From assembly GCA_003246895.1 (NCBI GenBank), contig QKCL01000079.1:1-49568 (forward strand): 49,568 nucleotides of DNA, read 5' to 3'. Positions 1-8,641 of this stretch are shown piece after piece (the stretch's first letter is position 1; each line of letters opens with the position of its first letter). Both the position numbers and the translations under genes were made by a program. The notes under the pieces are model-generated. The model was not told where the DNA came from, ran no database searches, and worked only from the letters and a program-made list of their open reading frames with translations. The DNA is from Spirochaetota bacterium. Lineage in GTDB: Bacteria > Spirochaetota > UBA4802 > UBA5550.

Positions 1-480
1 GGTAATTCCCAGGAAGATGTTCTTTCAAAGGTGGTTTCGGTGAATAAAAATGATTTAATCGTAAAGAGACAGGATATTCAGAAGTTTGCTGCTTCGGAAT
101 TTGCCAGCGAGAACAGGGAAATAATTGAGGTGAAGGAGAAGCCCAAACCTGTCATAGTTAAAATACAGAAGGTAATAGAGAAAACAATTACAGAGCCGAA
201 ACCGGAGGGAAGGCTTCTTGTTACAAGATATGATGTCTACTTTATAAAAGACGGAAAGATTAAGTGGGAAGGGAAACTCCTCGATAATCCTGTGCGTGTG
301 GGGAAAAAACTCTTTGTTGCTTCGGATGATTACATTTTTTGCGCAGAGGAGGAGGGGCCCGTTATCTGGAAAAAGAATATTATAAATGACGGTACAATCA
401 GGGTTGAGCAGGGAAAAGTGAAGATAAAGGCCGGCGGCAGTGAAGTTATTCTTAATCCTTTAAACGGTGAAAAAATGTAG
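1..480 (+). CDS. C-terminal part of a PQQ-repeat-like protein (partial)
   Basis: The frame is open from the first base of the window, so this is the 3' end of a longer gene; the GTG at 31 is probably internal. The visible 159 residues have a charged, Pro/Lys/Val-rich linker (about residues 40-70) and then beta-rich repeats with the pattern 'DGKIKWEGKL' and 'GPVIWKKN', which resemble the W-containing blades of PQQ-like beta-propellers. That family assignment is an inference from short repeats only. No catalytic motif, membrane segment or signal is visible in this part. A 147-bp AT-rich gap separates it from typA. Confidence 0.6.
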   Translation, partial: GNSQEDVLSKVVSVNKNDLIVKRQDIQKFAASEFASENREIIEVKEKPKPVIVKIQKVIEKTITEPKPEGRLLVTRYDVYFIKDGKIKWEGKLLDNPVRVGKKLFVASDDYIFCAEEEGPVIWKKNIINDGTIRVEQGKVKIKAGGSEVILNPLNGEKM

Positions 481-627
481 AGTTGATTTTAGATTTAAGT
501 TTATCCCTATGTGCATGTTTTATGATTATGTTAAAATTTAAATATAATAAAAATTTACTTGTATAAAACAGGGGTCTAATATGATTCAGTAACAGACCAT
601 TGGTAAATTTAAATTCTGGATAAAATA

Positions 628-2436
628 ATGAAAAAAATCAAAAATATAGCAATTATTGCTCACGTTGACCACGGAAAAACAACCCTTGTTGACGGTATGC
701 TCAGACAGGCCGGGGTATTCAGAACCAACCAGAAGGTTGACGAGAGGGTAATGGACTCAAACGACCTTGAGAAGGAACGGGGAATAACCATACTTTCAAA
801 AAACGCCTCAATAAGCTATAAAGGCTTTAAAATAAATATAGTTGATACTCCGGGCCACGCGGACTTCGGAGGAGAGGTTCAGAGGATCATGAAGATGGTA
901 GATTCTGTGCTGCTTCTTGTTGACGCCTTTGAAGGCCCCATGCCGCAGACAAAATATGTTCTGAAAAAATCACTGGAACTTGGAATTAAACCGATCGTTG
1001 TTGTAAACAAAATCGACCGTCCCAACTGCCGGCCCAACGAAGTTCTTGACATGGTCTTTGACCTCTTTGTTGAACTTAACGCCACAAATGAACAGCTCGA
1101 TTTTCCTGTTGTATATGCATCCGCAAAGAACGGAATTGCCCAGTATGAAGTTGAGGATGAGGGTGTAGACCTTGAACCTCTTTTCAAGACAATTATTGAT
1201 AACGTTGATGAACCTGAAGGAGAGATAAGCCTTCCTCTTCAGTTTCTTGTTTCTGCGATCGAGTATGACAATTATCTGGGAAGAATGGGAACAGGACGTA
1301 TCCATAACGGCCAGGTTTCAGAGGGTGATGATGTTCTTCTTCTGAAACGTGACGGCTCGCAGGTGAAGGGCAGGGTCACAAAGATATTCTCCTACGAAGG
1401 CATGAAGCGTTCTGAAATCAAAAAGGCATATGCAGGAGATATAGTTACAATTGCCGGCCTCGACGGAGTTGACATTGGTGAAACCATCTCCGACAAGGAA
1501 TTCCCCAATCCTCTACCGCTTATAGATATTGATGAACCTACACTGGCAATGACATTCATGCAGAATGATTCGCCTTTCATGGGACAGGAAGGAAAATATG
1601 TGACAGCAAGGCATATCTGGGACAGGCTTCAGAGGGAGATTCTGACCAATGTCAGTATCCGTGTTGAAAAGTCTGAAAATGGTGATGAATTTGTTGTAAA
1701 GGGCCGGGGAGAACTGCAGCTTTCCATACTCATCGAGAATATGAGAAGGGAGGGCTATGAATTCCAGGTTTCCAAACCCAAGGTTATATACAGGGAACTG
1801 AACGGCAAGAAGACAGAGCCTATTGAACTTGCGGTAATAGACGTTGCAGACGAGTTTTCCGGAGTTGTTATTGAAAAGCTCGGAGTAAGAAAGGGTGAAA
1901 TGACAAACATGAAACAGGGCGGTGACGGATATACCCGTATGGAATTCAGGGTTCCGGCACGGGGACTCATCGGTTTCAGGAATGAGTTCCTCACTGAAAC
2001 ACGCGGTACCGGTATACTGAACCATTCATTTTATGAATATGAGTACTTCAAGGGAGATATTCCTTCCAGAAACAGGGGGGTTCTCATTGCAAACGAACCT
2101 GGAATGTCAAACGGCTATGCCCTTGACGGGCTCCAGGACAGGGGTGACATGTTCATTAATCCCGGAATAGCAGTATATGAGGGAATGATTGTGGGAGAGC
2201 ATAACCGCGAAAATGACCTTACTGTTAATGTCTGTAAAACAAAGAAACTTTCAAACGTCAGGGCGGCAGGATCAGATGATGCTGTAAAACTTGCACCTCC
2301 AAGACTTTTCAGTCTGGAACAGGCCCTTGAATATATTGGAGATGACGAACTTCTTGAGATAACTCCTGAATCGATCCGCATGAGGAAAAAAATACTCAAT
2401 GAGATCGAAAGGAAAAAAGCTTCAAAGAAAAACTGA
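628..2436 (+). CDS. typA: Ribosome-associated GTPase TypA/BipA
   Basis: A 602-residue translational GTPase of the EF-G-like family that binds the ribosome and helps 50S assembly and stress adaptation. Seen in the sequence: G1 AHVDHGKTT (residues 11-19), switch motif KERGITI, G3 DTPGHAD, G4 NKID and G5 SAK near residue 169. EF-G-like domains II, III and V follow, with the typical 'RVPARGLIGFRNEFLT' stretch and the TypA-specific C-terminal domain ending in a basic tail. Length is normal for the family. The ribosome binding site in front of the ATG is weak. The next gene follows closely, within 25 bases, so co-transcription is likely. Confidence 0.96.
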   Translation: MKKIKNIAIIAHVDHGKTTLVDGMLRQAGVFRTNQKVDERVMDSNDLEKERGITILSKNASISYKGFKINIVDTPGHADFGGEVQRIMKMVDSVLLLVDAFEGPMPQTKYVLKKSLELGIKPIVVVNKIDRPNCRPNEVLDMVFDLFVELNATNEQLDFPVVYASAKNGIAQYEVEDEGVDLEPLFKTIIDNVDEPEGEISLPLQFLVSAIEYDNYLGRMGTGRIHNGQVSEGDDVLLLKRDGSQVKGRVTKIFSYEGMKRSEIKKAYAGDIVTIAGLDGVDIGETISDKEFPNPLPLIDIDEPTLAMTFMQNDSPFMGQEGKYVTARHIWDRLQREILTNVSIRVEKSENGDEFVVKGRGELQLSILIENMRREGYEFQVSKPKVIYRELNGKKTEPIELAVIDVADEFSGVVIEKLGVRKGEMTNMKQGGDGYTRMEFRVPARGLIGFRNEFLTETRGTGILNHSFYEYEYFKGDIPSRNRGVLIANEPGMSNGYALDGLQDRGDMFINPGIAVYEGMIVGEHNRENDLTVNVCKTKKLSNVRAAGSDDAVKLAPPRLFSLEQALEYIGDDELLEITPESIRMRKKILNEIERKKASKKN

Positions 2437-2457
2437 TTAAATGTGAGAGATATGCCC

Positions 2458-2829
2458 ATGGAAGACAGGAAAACAGTGGTTGTGGGTGCAAGCCCGAACA
2501 GTTCAAGGTTTTCATATAAGGCTGTGAGTCTTTTAAATGATTACGGACACACTGTTGTTCCTCTGGGCATCGTTTCCGGTGAAATTTCAGGCATAGGGAT
2601 TGTTGACCTTCTTTCAAAGCCTGAAATTGATAATGTTCATACAGTTACAATGTATATAAATCCTTCGCATCAGAAGGAATGGTACGACTATATTTTTTCC
2701 CTTTCTCCACAAAGAATTATCTTTAATCCGGGTACTGAAAACAGTGAATTCGGCCAGATGGCAAAGAAGAAGGGGATTGAAGTTGAGTACGGTTGTACTC
2801 TTGTGATGCTGAGAAGCGGTATTTTTTGA
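2458..2829 (+). CDS. CoA-binding domain protein (YccU-like)
   Basis: A small single-domain Rossmann protein of about 123 residues, resembling the CoA_binding family (YccU type). The N-terminal nucleotide-binding motif reads VVVGASPNSSRFSYKA, and the family's C-terminal signature is present as 'FNPGTENSEF' followed by 'GCTLVMLRSG'. The cellular role of these proteins is not established; they are thought to bind CoA or a related nucleotide. I prefer the ATG at 2458, which has GAGAG seven bases upstream; ATG 2452 and GTG 2443 are also in frame. It sits just downstream of typA and may share its transcript. Confidence 0.85.
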   Translation: MEDRKTVVVGASPNSSRFSYKAVSLLNDYGHTVVPLGIVSGEISGIGIVDLLSKPEIDNVHTVTMYINPSHQKEWYDYIFSLSPQRIIFNPGTENSEFGQMAKKKGIEVEYGCTLVMLRSGIF

Positions 2830-2836
2830 TACCCTT

Positions 2837-2865
2837 TTAACTGAAATTTTAGTATTTTATATAAT
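2837..2865 (+). promoter_or_regulatory. Probable sigma70-type promoter of copA
   Basis: A perfect -10 TATAAT (2860-2865) lies 17 bases downstream of TTAACT (2837-2842), which matches four of six -35 positions. It is the best promoter match in the 63-base gap in front of copA, and a 7-bp-arm palindrome follows it at 2879-2894. Confidence 0.5.
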
Positions 2866-2878
2866 AGTAATGAATTAA

Positions 2879-2894
2879 AATAACCGGGGTTATT
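2879..2894 (+). promoter_or_regulatory. Palindrome in the copA leader, candidate operator
   Basis: AATAACC-GG-GGTTATT is a perfect inverted repeat with 7-bp arms and a 2-base centre. It starts about 14 bases after the -10 element and covers the ribosome binding region of copA (GGGG, nine bases before ATG 2899). A repressor bound here would block both early transcription and, as RNA, a hairpin could mask the binding site. The layout is like a copper-responsive repressor operator (CsoR or CopY type), but no regulator gene is in the window and the sequence does not match a known consensus exactly. Confidence 0.4.
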
Positions 2895-2898
2895 GTTT

Positions 2899-5088
2899 AT
2901 GAACAGCGATCATGAAAGTAATGAAGAGAAAAGGTTCACTTTCGGTGTCGAGGGAATGACCTGTGTATCCTGTGTAAGAATAGTTGAGAGAAATCTGAAT
3001 AAACTTGATAAGGTTCATTTTGCATCGGTAAACCTGGCTACTGAGAAGGCCTATGTCATTGCTGATGGAGATACAGGCATTGAGGAAATACGGGAAGCTG
3101 TTGAGAAAAGCGGTTATGGATTTATCGAAAAATATGAGGAGAAGTCACTTCTTGAGAAGGATTTTAATGAGGCACTTAAATCACTTAAGGTTTCGTTTCT
3201 CCTTTTCTTCCCTGTTACTGTTCTGATGATATTCCATATGGCCGGCGTGAAAGTTCCAGGATATCATATAATTGAATTTGTTTTCGGAATTGCAGCATTT
3301 CTCCTGCCCGGCAGAAAAATATTCAGAAGTGCCTTTATCGCGGCCGCACACGGGCACTCGAACATGGATACTCTTGTTGCCCTGGGGGCTTTCTCCGCCT
3401 GGCTCACTTCGGGAATAAAACTTGCAGGAGCGAATATTGTATCTTTCGGGGCGCTTTCAGTCATGCTGGTCTTTATCCACATTCTGGGAAGATACATTGA
3501 ATCGCGGCTGAAATACAGTGCTTCGGTTGAAATAAGGTCACTCATGTCCATGAGGTCCACACATGCCACGCTTGTTTACGGCGATGAAACCATTGAGGTT
3601 CCGGTTGAGTCTGTTAAGGTTGATTCACTGGTTGCCGTGCGCAGCGGTGAGAGAATTCCTCTTGACGGAGAGATTGTAGAGGGAAAAGGCTATGCCGATG
3701 AGTCCATGCTTACTGGTGAGCCGGACCGGGTGAAAAAATATTCAGGAGCTGAGGTCACAGGCGGGACGGTCCTGGAAAGCGGGTTCATAAAATTCAGGGT
3801 TACAAGGGCAGGAGAGGATACCTTTCTGGCCCGGATGATAAAGATGGTCGAGGATGCCCAGTCGTCCAAGGTGCCGCTTCAGGCCCTGGCGGACAGAATA
3901 ACGGTCTATTTTGTTCCGTTGATTTTCATTTTTGCTGTGGTGTCATCTCTGATCTGGTTTTTTCTATATGATGTCTTTAATCCGGTTTTGAAAGAGGCAG
4001 CCCATTATCTTCCATGGATTCCGGTTGATTCGGAGCCTCTTTCCATGGCAGTTTTTGTATTTGTCGCTGTGCTTGTTATTGCATGTCCCTGCGCGCTTGG
4101 CCTTGCGACTCCAATGGCTCTTATTGCCGGTACGGGTGCAGCTGCTTCAAGGGGGCTTCTCATAAAAAACGGTGAAGCCATGCAGAGGGCAGGTGAAATA
4201 GAAAAGATATTTCTGGATAAAACCGGAACTCTAACCAGAGGTGAACCGTCAGTTGTTTTCGCTACTATCTCTGAGGAAGACTCAAAAGTGGTTTATTTAA
4301 TGGAGGAGATGTCTGTTCATCCCATTGCCGGAGCGGTTCTAAAATATTATTCCAGGTTTAAAAACGGAAATACCATGGAAGCAAGCGAAGTAAAAGAAAC
4401 AGCAGGAGAGGGTATGTCATGTTTCTGTAATGGAGAGCATTACTTCTTTGGAAGGCCGGAGAATCCTGAGCTCTATTCGGTTATGATGAAAAGAGGGGAA
4501 ACCGTTGTTGAACTGAGAAAGTCAGGAAGGGTTTCCGGCTATGTTTCAATTGCAGACCCTTTAAAAGATGATGCCCACGAAGCGGTTGAAAGAATAAAAG
4601 CCTCAGGGATTGTGCCTGTCATGCTCACGGGGGATAATGAAGAGACTGCAAAATCTGTTGCTTCAAGCCTTGGCATTGAAGAAGTTTTTGCCGGTGTCAA
4701 GCCTCATGAAAAACTTTTTGCCGTTCAGAATGAACAGAAAAATGGGAAGCGTGTAGCCATGGTTGGAGATGGAATCAACGATGCCGCAGCACTTAAGGCT
4801 TCGGATATGGGCATTGCAATCGGCTCCGGAACAGACCTGTCCATTGAAAGTGCTGATATAATTATTACAGGCGGTGAACTTGTATCAATAATAAAGGCCA
4901 TTGAAATATCAAAGTATACCATCAGAAAAATTAAGCAGAACCTTTTCTGGGCATTTTTCTACAATTTACTGGCTATACCTTCTGCTGTTGCAGGCCTGCT
5001 CAGCCCTGTCATAGCCGAGTCGTGCATGATATTCAGTTCAATTAATGTAATTCTGAATTCGAAGCGAATAAAAAATAAAGAATTTTAA
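2899..5088 (+). CDS. copA: Copper-exporting P1B-type ATPase
   Basis: A 729-residue inner-membrane Cu(I) efflux pump. Domains in order: one N-terminal heavy-metal-associated domain with the ligand pair C22-VS-C25; paired membrane helices from about residue 95; the actuator domain with TGEP; the metal-binding transmembrane motif CPC (396-398); the phosphorylation site DKTGT (D440); the nucleotide-binding HP motif (HPIAG); and GDGIND (623-628). The last two helices carry YN and M-x2-SS, the Cu(I)-specific signatures. The extracytoplasmic loop before the CPC helix is rather long, about 28 residues. ATG 2899 is chosen over TTG 2893 because of the GGGG binding site. A CopZ-like chaperone follows nine bases downstream. 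Confidence 0.95.
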   Translation: MNSDHESNEEKRFTFGVEGMTCVSCVRIVERNLNKLDKVHFASVNLATEKAYVIADGDTGIEEIREAVEKSGYGFIEKYEEKSLLEKDFNEALKSLKVSFLLFFPVTVLMIFHMAGVKVPGYHIIEFVFGIAAFLLPGRKIFRSAFIAAAHGHSNMDTLVALGAFSAWLTSGIKLAGANIVSFGALSVMLVFIHILGRYIESRLKYSASVEIRSLMSMRSTHATLVYGDETIEVPVESVKVDSLVAVRSGERIPLDGEIVEGKGYADESMLTGEPDRVKKYSGAEVTGGTVLESGFIKFRVTRAGEDTFLARMIKMVEDAQSSKVPLQALADRITVYFVPLIFIFAVVSSLIWFFLYDVFNPVLKEAAHYLPWIPVDSEPLSMAVFVFVAVLVIACPCALGLATPMALIAGTGAAASRGLLIKNGEAMQRAGEIEKIFLDKTGTLTRGEPSVVFATISEEDSKVVYLMEEMSVHPIAGAVLKYYSRFKNGNTMEASEVKETAGEGMSCFCNGEHYFFGRPENPELYSVMMKRGETVVELRKSGRVSGYVSIADPLKDDAHEAVERIKASGIVPVMLTGDNEETAKSVASSLGIEEVFAGVKPHEKLFAVQNEQKNGKRVAMVGDGINDAAALKASDMGIAIGSGTDLSIESADIIITGGELVSIIKAIEISKYTIRKIKQNLFWAFFYNLLAIPSAVAGLLSPVIAESCMIFSSINVILNSKRIKNKEF

Positions 5089-5097
5089 GAGGTGACT

Positions 5098-5298
5098 ATG
5101 AAACTAAGATTTACTGTACCGGACATGTCCTGCGGTCATTGCAAAAAGAGAATAGAAGAAGCCCTGGTGTCACGGAAAGGGATAGAATCTCTATCTGTGG
5201 ATCTTGATTCCAAAACCGTAACTGTTGAAACAGAACTCAGCCCGGAAGAGATTATATCTGTAATCGATGAAGCCGGATATGATGCAACAGAGCTGTAG
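5098..5298 (+). CDS. copZ: CopZ-like copper chaperone (HMA domain)
   Basis: A 66-residue free heavy-metal-associated domain with the ferredoxin-like beta-alpha-beta-beta-alpha-beta length. The metal-binding motif is MSCGHC (C12 and C15), and the C-terminal 'IDEAGYDATEL' is typical of the family. Such proteins bind Cu(I) in the cytosol and pass it to the matching domain of CopA. The gene begins nine bases after copA, with AGAGGTG as ribosome binding site for ATG 5098 (the in-frame GTG at 5092 is part of that site), so the two are surely translated from one transcript. The symbol is given by analogy with copAZ operons. Confidence 0.88.
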   Translation: MKLRFTVPDMSCGHCKKRIEEALVSRKGIESLSVDLDSKTVTVETELSPEEIISVIDEAGYDATEL

Positions 5299-5358
5299 CA
5301 GCTTCCTTTTTTAAGGCTGTTAAGAGTAAACTGTTTGTTACAGTTGTGTGCATAAACA

Positions 5359-5387
5359 TTGAATTTCCTGTATATTCAGTGTAAATA
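5359..5387 (+). promoter_or_regulatory. Possible promoter of the chemoreceptor gene
   Basis: TTGAAT (5359-5364) is followed after 17 bases by TAAATA (5382-5387). The match to the -10 consensus is modest. I saw no sigma28 (TAAA-N15-GCCGATAA) flagellar-type promoter in the 196-base gap before the receptor, so expression is not obviously tied to the flagellar regulon. Confidence 0.3.
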
Positions 5388-5494
5388 ATACTAAAAAATC
5401 GTGAGAATAATTTGATCCCATTCACTTTTCTTTATAAAATTTAAAAATATAACTTTTTCAATGGCTTTTAAAATTTAATTTTATGGAGAGAACT

Positions 5495-7636
5495 ATGGGA
5501 TTGTTCAATAGCTCAGTAAAATCGATCGTTAAATCAGGAAAGCCTTTTCTTGAAAGTCTGCCCGGAGGAGTTTTTGTTGTAGATACAGACAAGAAACTGC
5601 AGTATATAAATGATAATGCACTCAGTTTTTTCGGTTATTCCGTAAATGACGTTATCGGAAAAATGTCATGCAGTGATCTCTGTAAAACCGGATTATGCGA
5701 TACTGACAGCTGCTCCATAGAGAGAGCCCTGTTTTCCGGGAAACCCGTAGCCAGGCAGATAGTTGCGGAAAATAAAAATGGAAGAAAACTCCCTGCCAGA
5801 CTATCCATATCCGTCATGAATGACGGAAGCGGAAAACCGGCTGGTGCAATTGCAACCATATCAGACCCCAATCACCTTGACGAAAGATTTATGGAAAACA
5901 TGGCTGAAGCTGTCTTTAGAACAGATGCAAATCTGGTTGTTCAGGGAATAAACGATGCGGCATTGTCTGTCTTCGGATTCACCAGAGAAGAAGTAGTCGG
6001 TAAAATGTCATGTGCAGATTTATGCAAAACTCCCCTCTGCCGAACTTCAGACTGCACCATCAGAAACTGCATGGAAAGAAAAAGTACTGTAACCGGAACA
6101 ACTGTTGCAGAAACAAGAAATGGTTCCAGAGTACCGCTTCGTGCAAGCTGCGGAGTTCTCATGGACAGCTATGGTGAAATAACAGGCGGTTTTGAAATAC
6201 TGTCAAAAGTTACACAGCTTGATGAAGGCTTTCTGAATAATATGCCGGACCCGGCCTTCAGGACAGACATCCATCTCACTATTCAGAACATAAATGATGC
6301 AGCACTTAATGCTCTCGGATACACAAGGGAGGAGGTTATCGGGAAAATGAGTTGCGGTGATCTGTGCAGAACCCCGGTATGCGGTACTCCTGACTGTACA
6401 ATTAAGAACTGTATAAAAACCGGAAGTAATCTCATAGCCGAAACAGAGGCAACCACCAGGGACGGGCGGAAAATTCCAATAAGGGCAAGCTGCGGAGTAC
6501 TGTTTGACGCAAATGGGAATCCCAGCGGAGGTTTTGAAATAATATCAGACAACACTGATCTCATGGAGATGATATCCGGACTTCAGTCGGTTTCAAAGGG
6601 GGATCTGACTGTTGAAATAGACGAATCGGTCAGAAAGAGGACTGATGCTGTGGGGAAAATGGCAGAGGCAGTTGATTTAATGATAAAGAGTCTGTCAGAG
6701 GTCATGAATAGTATAATATATTCTGCAAGAAACCTCAGTCAGGCTGTTCAGGAGATTTCTGCAGGGAACCAGAATCTTTCCCAGAGAACTTCCGAGCAGG
6801 CATCTGCTCTTGAGGAGATAGCATCGGCAATCGAAGAGACAACAGCTACAATAAGACAGAATGCCGCCAATGCTGAAGATGCAAACAGGAGTTCCGTGGA
6901 GGCAAATAATCTTGCTGAAAGCGGCGGCGAAGTGGTGGGCCGTTCTGTTGACGCCATGAATGAGATAAGCCATGCCAGCAAGAAAATAAGTGAAATTATC
7001 TCCGTCATTAATGACATATCTTTTCAGACAAATCTTCTTTCTCTGAATGCTGCGGTAGAAGCGGCGCGTGCAGGAGAGCAGGGAAGAGGCTTTGCTGTCG
7101 TTGCAGGAGAAGTCCGTAATCTTGCGCAAAGGTCAAGCAGTGCTGCGAAGGAGATAGAAAATCTCATCAAGGATTCCATAGAGAAAATTGAAAGAGGCAC
7201 AAAATACTCCAATGAGAGCGGAGAATCATTGAAGGTCATAGTTGATTCCATAAAGTCAGCGTCTCAGCTTGTGTCGGAAATTGCGGCAGCCAGTGAGGAG
7301 CAGCGCAGGGGTATTGAACAGATAAGTACTGCAATAACGCAGATGGATGAGGCCACACAGCAGAACGCATCCCTTGTAGAGGAGACGGCTGCGGCAAGTG
7401 AGGAGATGGCATCCCAGGCCATGGAACTGATGTCAATGACCAGACGGTTCAGGATAAGAGGGCTGGAAGAAGTTAACGAGAAAGAATCCGGTAATCCGGC
7501 TAAAGAAACCGTAAGTGCCGGGAAGCATGCTACAGTGGAGGATAAATCGAATGGCAAAGGCAGGCTTTACAGATCTGGCGGGGAAAGAATAGGCGGTACT
7601 GAGCCTGAAATTGACAAGAGTTTTGATGTTTTCTAG
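5495..7636 (+). CDS. Soluble methyl-accepting chemotaxis protein with three Cys-rich PAS modules
   Basis: A 713-residue cytoplasmic chemoreceptor; no hydrophobic membrane segment is present. Residues about 20-360 are three tandem PAS modules, and the first Cys of each cluster is at residues 59, 173 and 287, an exact 114-residue period. Each carries C-x3-C-x4-C-x4-C right after 'GKMS', and modules two and three have a fifth Cys four residues later. A HAMP-like segment (about 365-410) follows, then the long coiled-coil signalling hairpin with the conserved tip beginning [19 protein letters not shown] at S509. There is no CheR-tethering pentapeptide. ATG 5495 is preferred over ATG 5483 because GGAGA lies six bases before it. 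The ligand is unknown; the Cys clusters suggest metal or redox sensing, which the copper genes next door make attractive but do not prove. Confidence 0.93.
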   Translation: MGLFNSSVKSIVKSGKPFLESLPGGVFVVDTDKKLQYINDNALSFFGYSVNDVIGKMSCSDLCKTGLCDTDSCSIERALFSGKPVARQIVAENKNGRKLPARLSISVMNDGSGKPAGAIATISDPNHLDERFMENMAEAVFRTDANLVVQGINDAALSVFGFTREEVVGKMSCADLCKTPLCRTSDCTIRNCMERKSTVTGTTVAETRNGSRVPLRASCGVLMDSYGEITGGFEILSKVTQLDEGFLNNMPDPAFRTDIHLTIQNINDAALNALGYTREEVIGKMSCGDLCRTPVCGTPDCTIKNCIKTGSNLIAETEATTRDGRKIPIRASCGVLFDANGNPSGGFEIISDNTDLMEMISGLQSVSKGDLTVEIDESVRKRTDAVGKMAEAVDLMIKSLSEVMNSIIYSARNLSQAVQEISAGNQNLSQRTSEQASALEEIASAIEETTATIRQNAANAEDANRSSVEANNLAESGGEVVGRSVDAMNEISHASKKISEIISVINDISFQTNLLSLNAAVEAARAGEQGRGFAVVAGEVRNLAQRSSSAAKEIENLIKDSIEKIERGTKYSNESGESLKVIVDSIKSASQLVSEIAAASEEQRRGIEQISTAITQMDEATQQNASLVEETAAASEEMASQAMELMSMTRRFRIRGLEEVNEKESGNPAKETVSAGKHATVEDKSNGKGRLYRSGGERIGGTEPEIDKSFDVF

Positions 7637-7661
7637 TTAAACTTAAATCTTAAGAATTTTG

Positions 7662-7694
7662 AAACCTCCTTTTACTGCTGTGAAAAGGAGGTTT
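7662..7694 (+). terminator. Hairpin terminator after the chemoreceptor gene
   Basis: A perfect 12-bp stem, AAACCTCCTTTT with AAAAGGAGGTTT, encloses a nine-base loop 25 bases after the stop codon. There is only a short T run, at the end of the stem, so it may work inefficiently or in both directions. Confidence 0.6.
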
Positions 7695-7756
7695 GATTAT
7701 GTACATATCTGATTCGTTCTTTTAGTCTGCCCTGGTCTCATGTTTTGAAGTCATGG

Positions 7757-7930
7757 CTTCGGGAGCAATTCTCCTTCAGAAAAAATGATAAATTTTAAAT
7801 TTCGGGTACCGGTTCAGACGGTCATCCCGAGGCGGATTGCTCCCTGATAATCTCCCAGGGCCATAAGTGCTCAAGGTACTATATTTGTAATAGGATCCCC
7901 CTTTTTTGCCACCGAGAGACCTCGGGATAA
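7757..7930. repeat. Inverted-repeat island in a 612-base non-coding gap
   Basis: The gap 7637-8248 holds no convincing gene. After the terminator it contains two nested or interlaced inverted repeats: GGGAGCAAT (7761-7769) with ATTGCTCCC (7836-7844), and ATCCCGAGG (7824-7832) with CCTCGGGAT (7920-7928). The segment is richer in G and C than the flanking non-coding DNA. This is the look of a dispersed extragenic palindromic element or a decayed miniature transposon, but I see only one copy here, so its repeat nature in the genome is inferred. The rest of the gap (7940-8248) is AT-rich; a possible TATTAT -10 for the TPR gene is at 8182-8187. Confidence 0.4.
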
Positions 7931-8248
7931 TTAAAAATCATGATCTCCTCAATGCATGTGAATTGTAAATGCCTCTTCCGGGGCGGGGCTGTATGCCGGG
8001 CGGTTCAGATATCTGAAATTTTCACTTTTTCATTCTTCTTTTTTTTGCCATATTTGATGAATCTTGTGCTGTTCAGACTGGGCTGGAACATGATATCTGA
8101 CTGTATCGGGTTTTTGGTGTTTGAAGGTTAAAAATGTGTTAAAAAAAGTGCTTTTGTTGAAACATAAACAAAAAATTTATCTATTATTATGCAGTATGTG
8201 TTAAAAAGATGCCGAAATTGACTACAATATCTTTTTTCGAGGTTTGAT

Positions 8249-8641
8249 ATGAGACATGAAAGTTACATTGAAGCTGAGAATTACTATGATATGGCAAGAT
8301 CCTGGATCGGCAATGGTGATAATCAGAAAGCCATGGATTGCCTTAAGCATGCGTTAAGCCTGAATCCGGACTTTATCTATGCCTATATTGATATGGCGGA
8401 GATTTTTGCCAGAGAGGACAACTATTGCGAAGCTCAGCGCGTTATTAAAAATGCCATCTATCATGACATGAAATTTCATAATCTCCATTATCTCATGGCA
8501 AAGTATGCATACAGGGAGAAGAATTTCGGCAAGGCACTGCAGTTTATAAACAGCGCCATAAATATTTCTCCGGAATATCTCTATGAGAGGGTGAAGAGGG
8601 TAATTCAGAGAAGGTATGACCAGGAGCACTGTCTAAAGTGA
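8249..8641 (+). CDS. Small TPR-repeat protein
   Basis: A 130-residue protein made almost wholly of about three tetratricopeptide repeats (about residues 8-110). Typical positions are visible: 'AMDCLKHALSLNPDFIYAYIDMA', split here across the first two helices, and 'ALQFINSAINISPEYLY' in the third unit. There is no signal peptide or membrane helix, so it should be cytosolic and act as a protein-binding adaptor; the partner is unknown. The start ATG has CGAGG nine bases upstream. Its last nine bases overlap the end of the convergent bioA gene, and no terminator separates the two. Confidence 0.75.
   Translation: MRHESYIEAENYYDMARSWIGNGDNQKAMDCLKHALSLNPDFIYAYIDMAEIFAREDNYCEAQRVIKNAIYHDMKFHNLHYLMAKYAYREKNFGKALQFINSAINISPEYLYERVKRVIQRRYDQEHCLK

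Noticed and set aside
573-600. GGTCT/AGACC inverted repeat upstream of typA
   Set aside because: Only five base pairs around a long loop; expected by chance in AT-rich DNA.
1513-2025. Long open frame antisense to typA
   Set aside because: It mirrors a highly conserved gene, is not protein-like and has no start signals; similar antisense frames occur under the chemoreceptor and rpoB.
5299-5322. Weak CAGC/GCTG stem after copZ as a terminator
   Set aside because: Bulged short stem with no T run after it; not convincing.
7940-8131. Open frame of 63 codons in the gap after the chemoreceptor
   Set aside because: No ribosome binding site, odd composition (runs of Phe, several Cys), and it lies in a non-coding island with inverted repeats.
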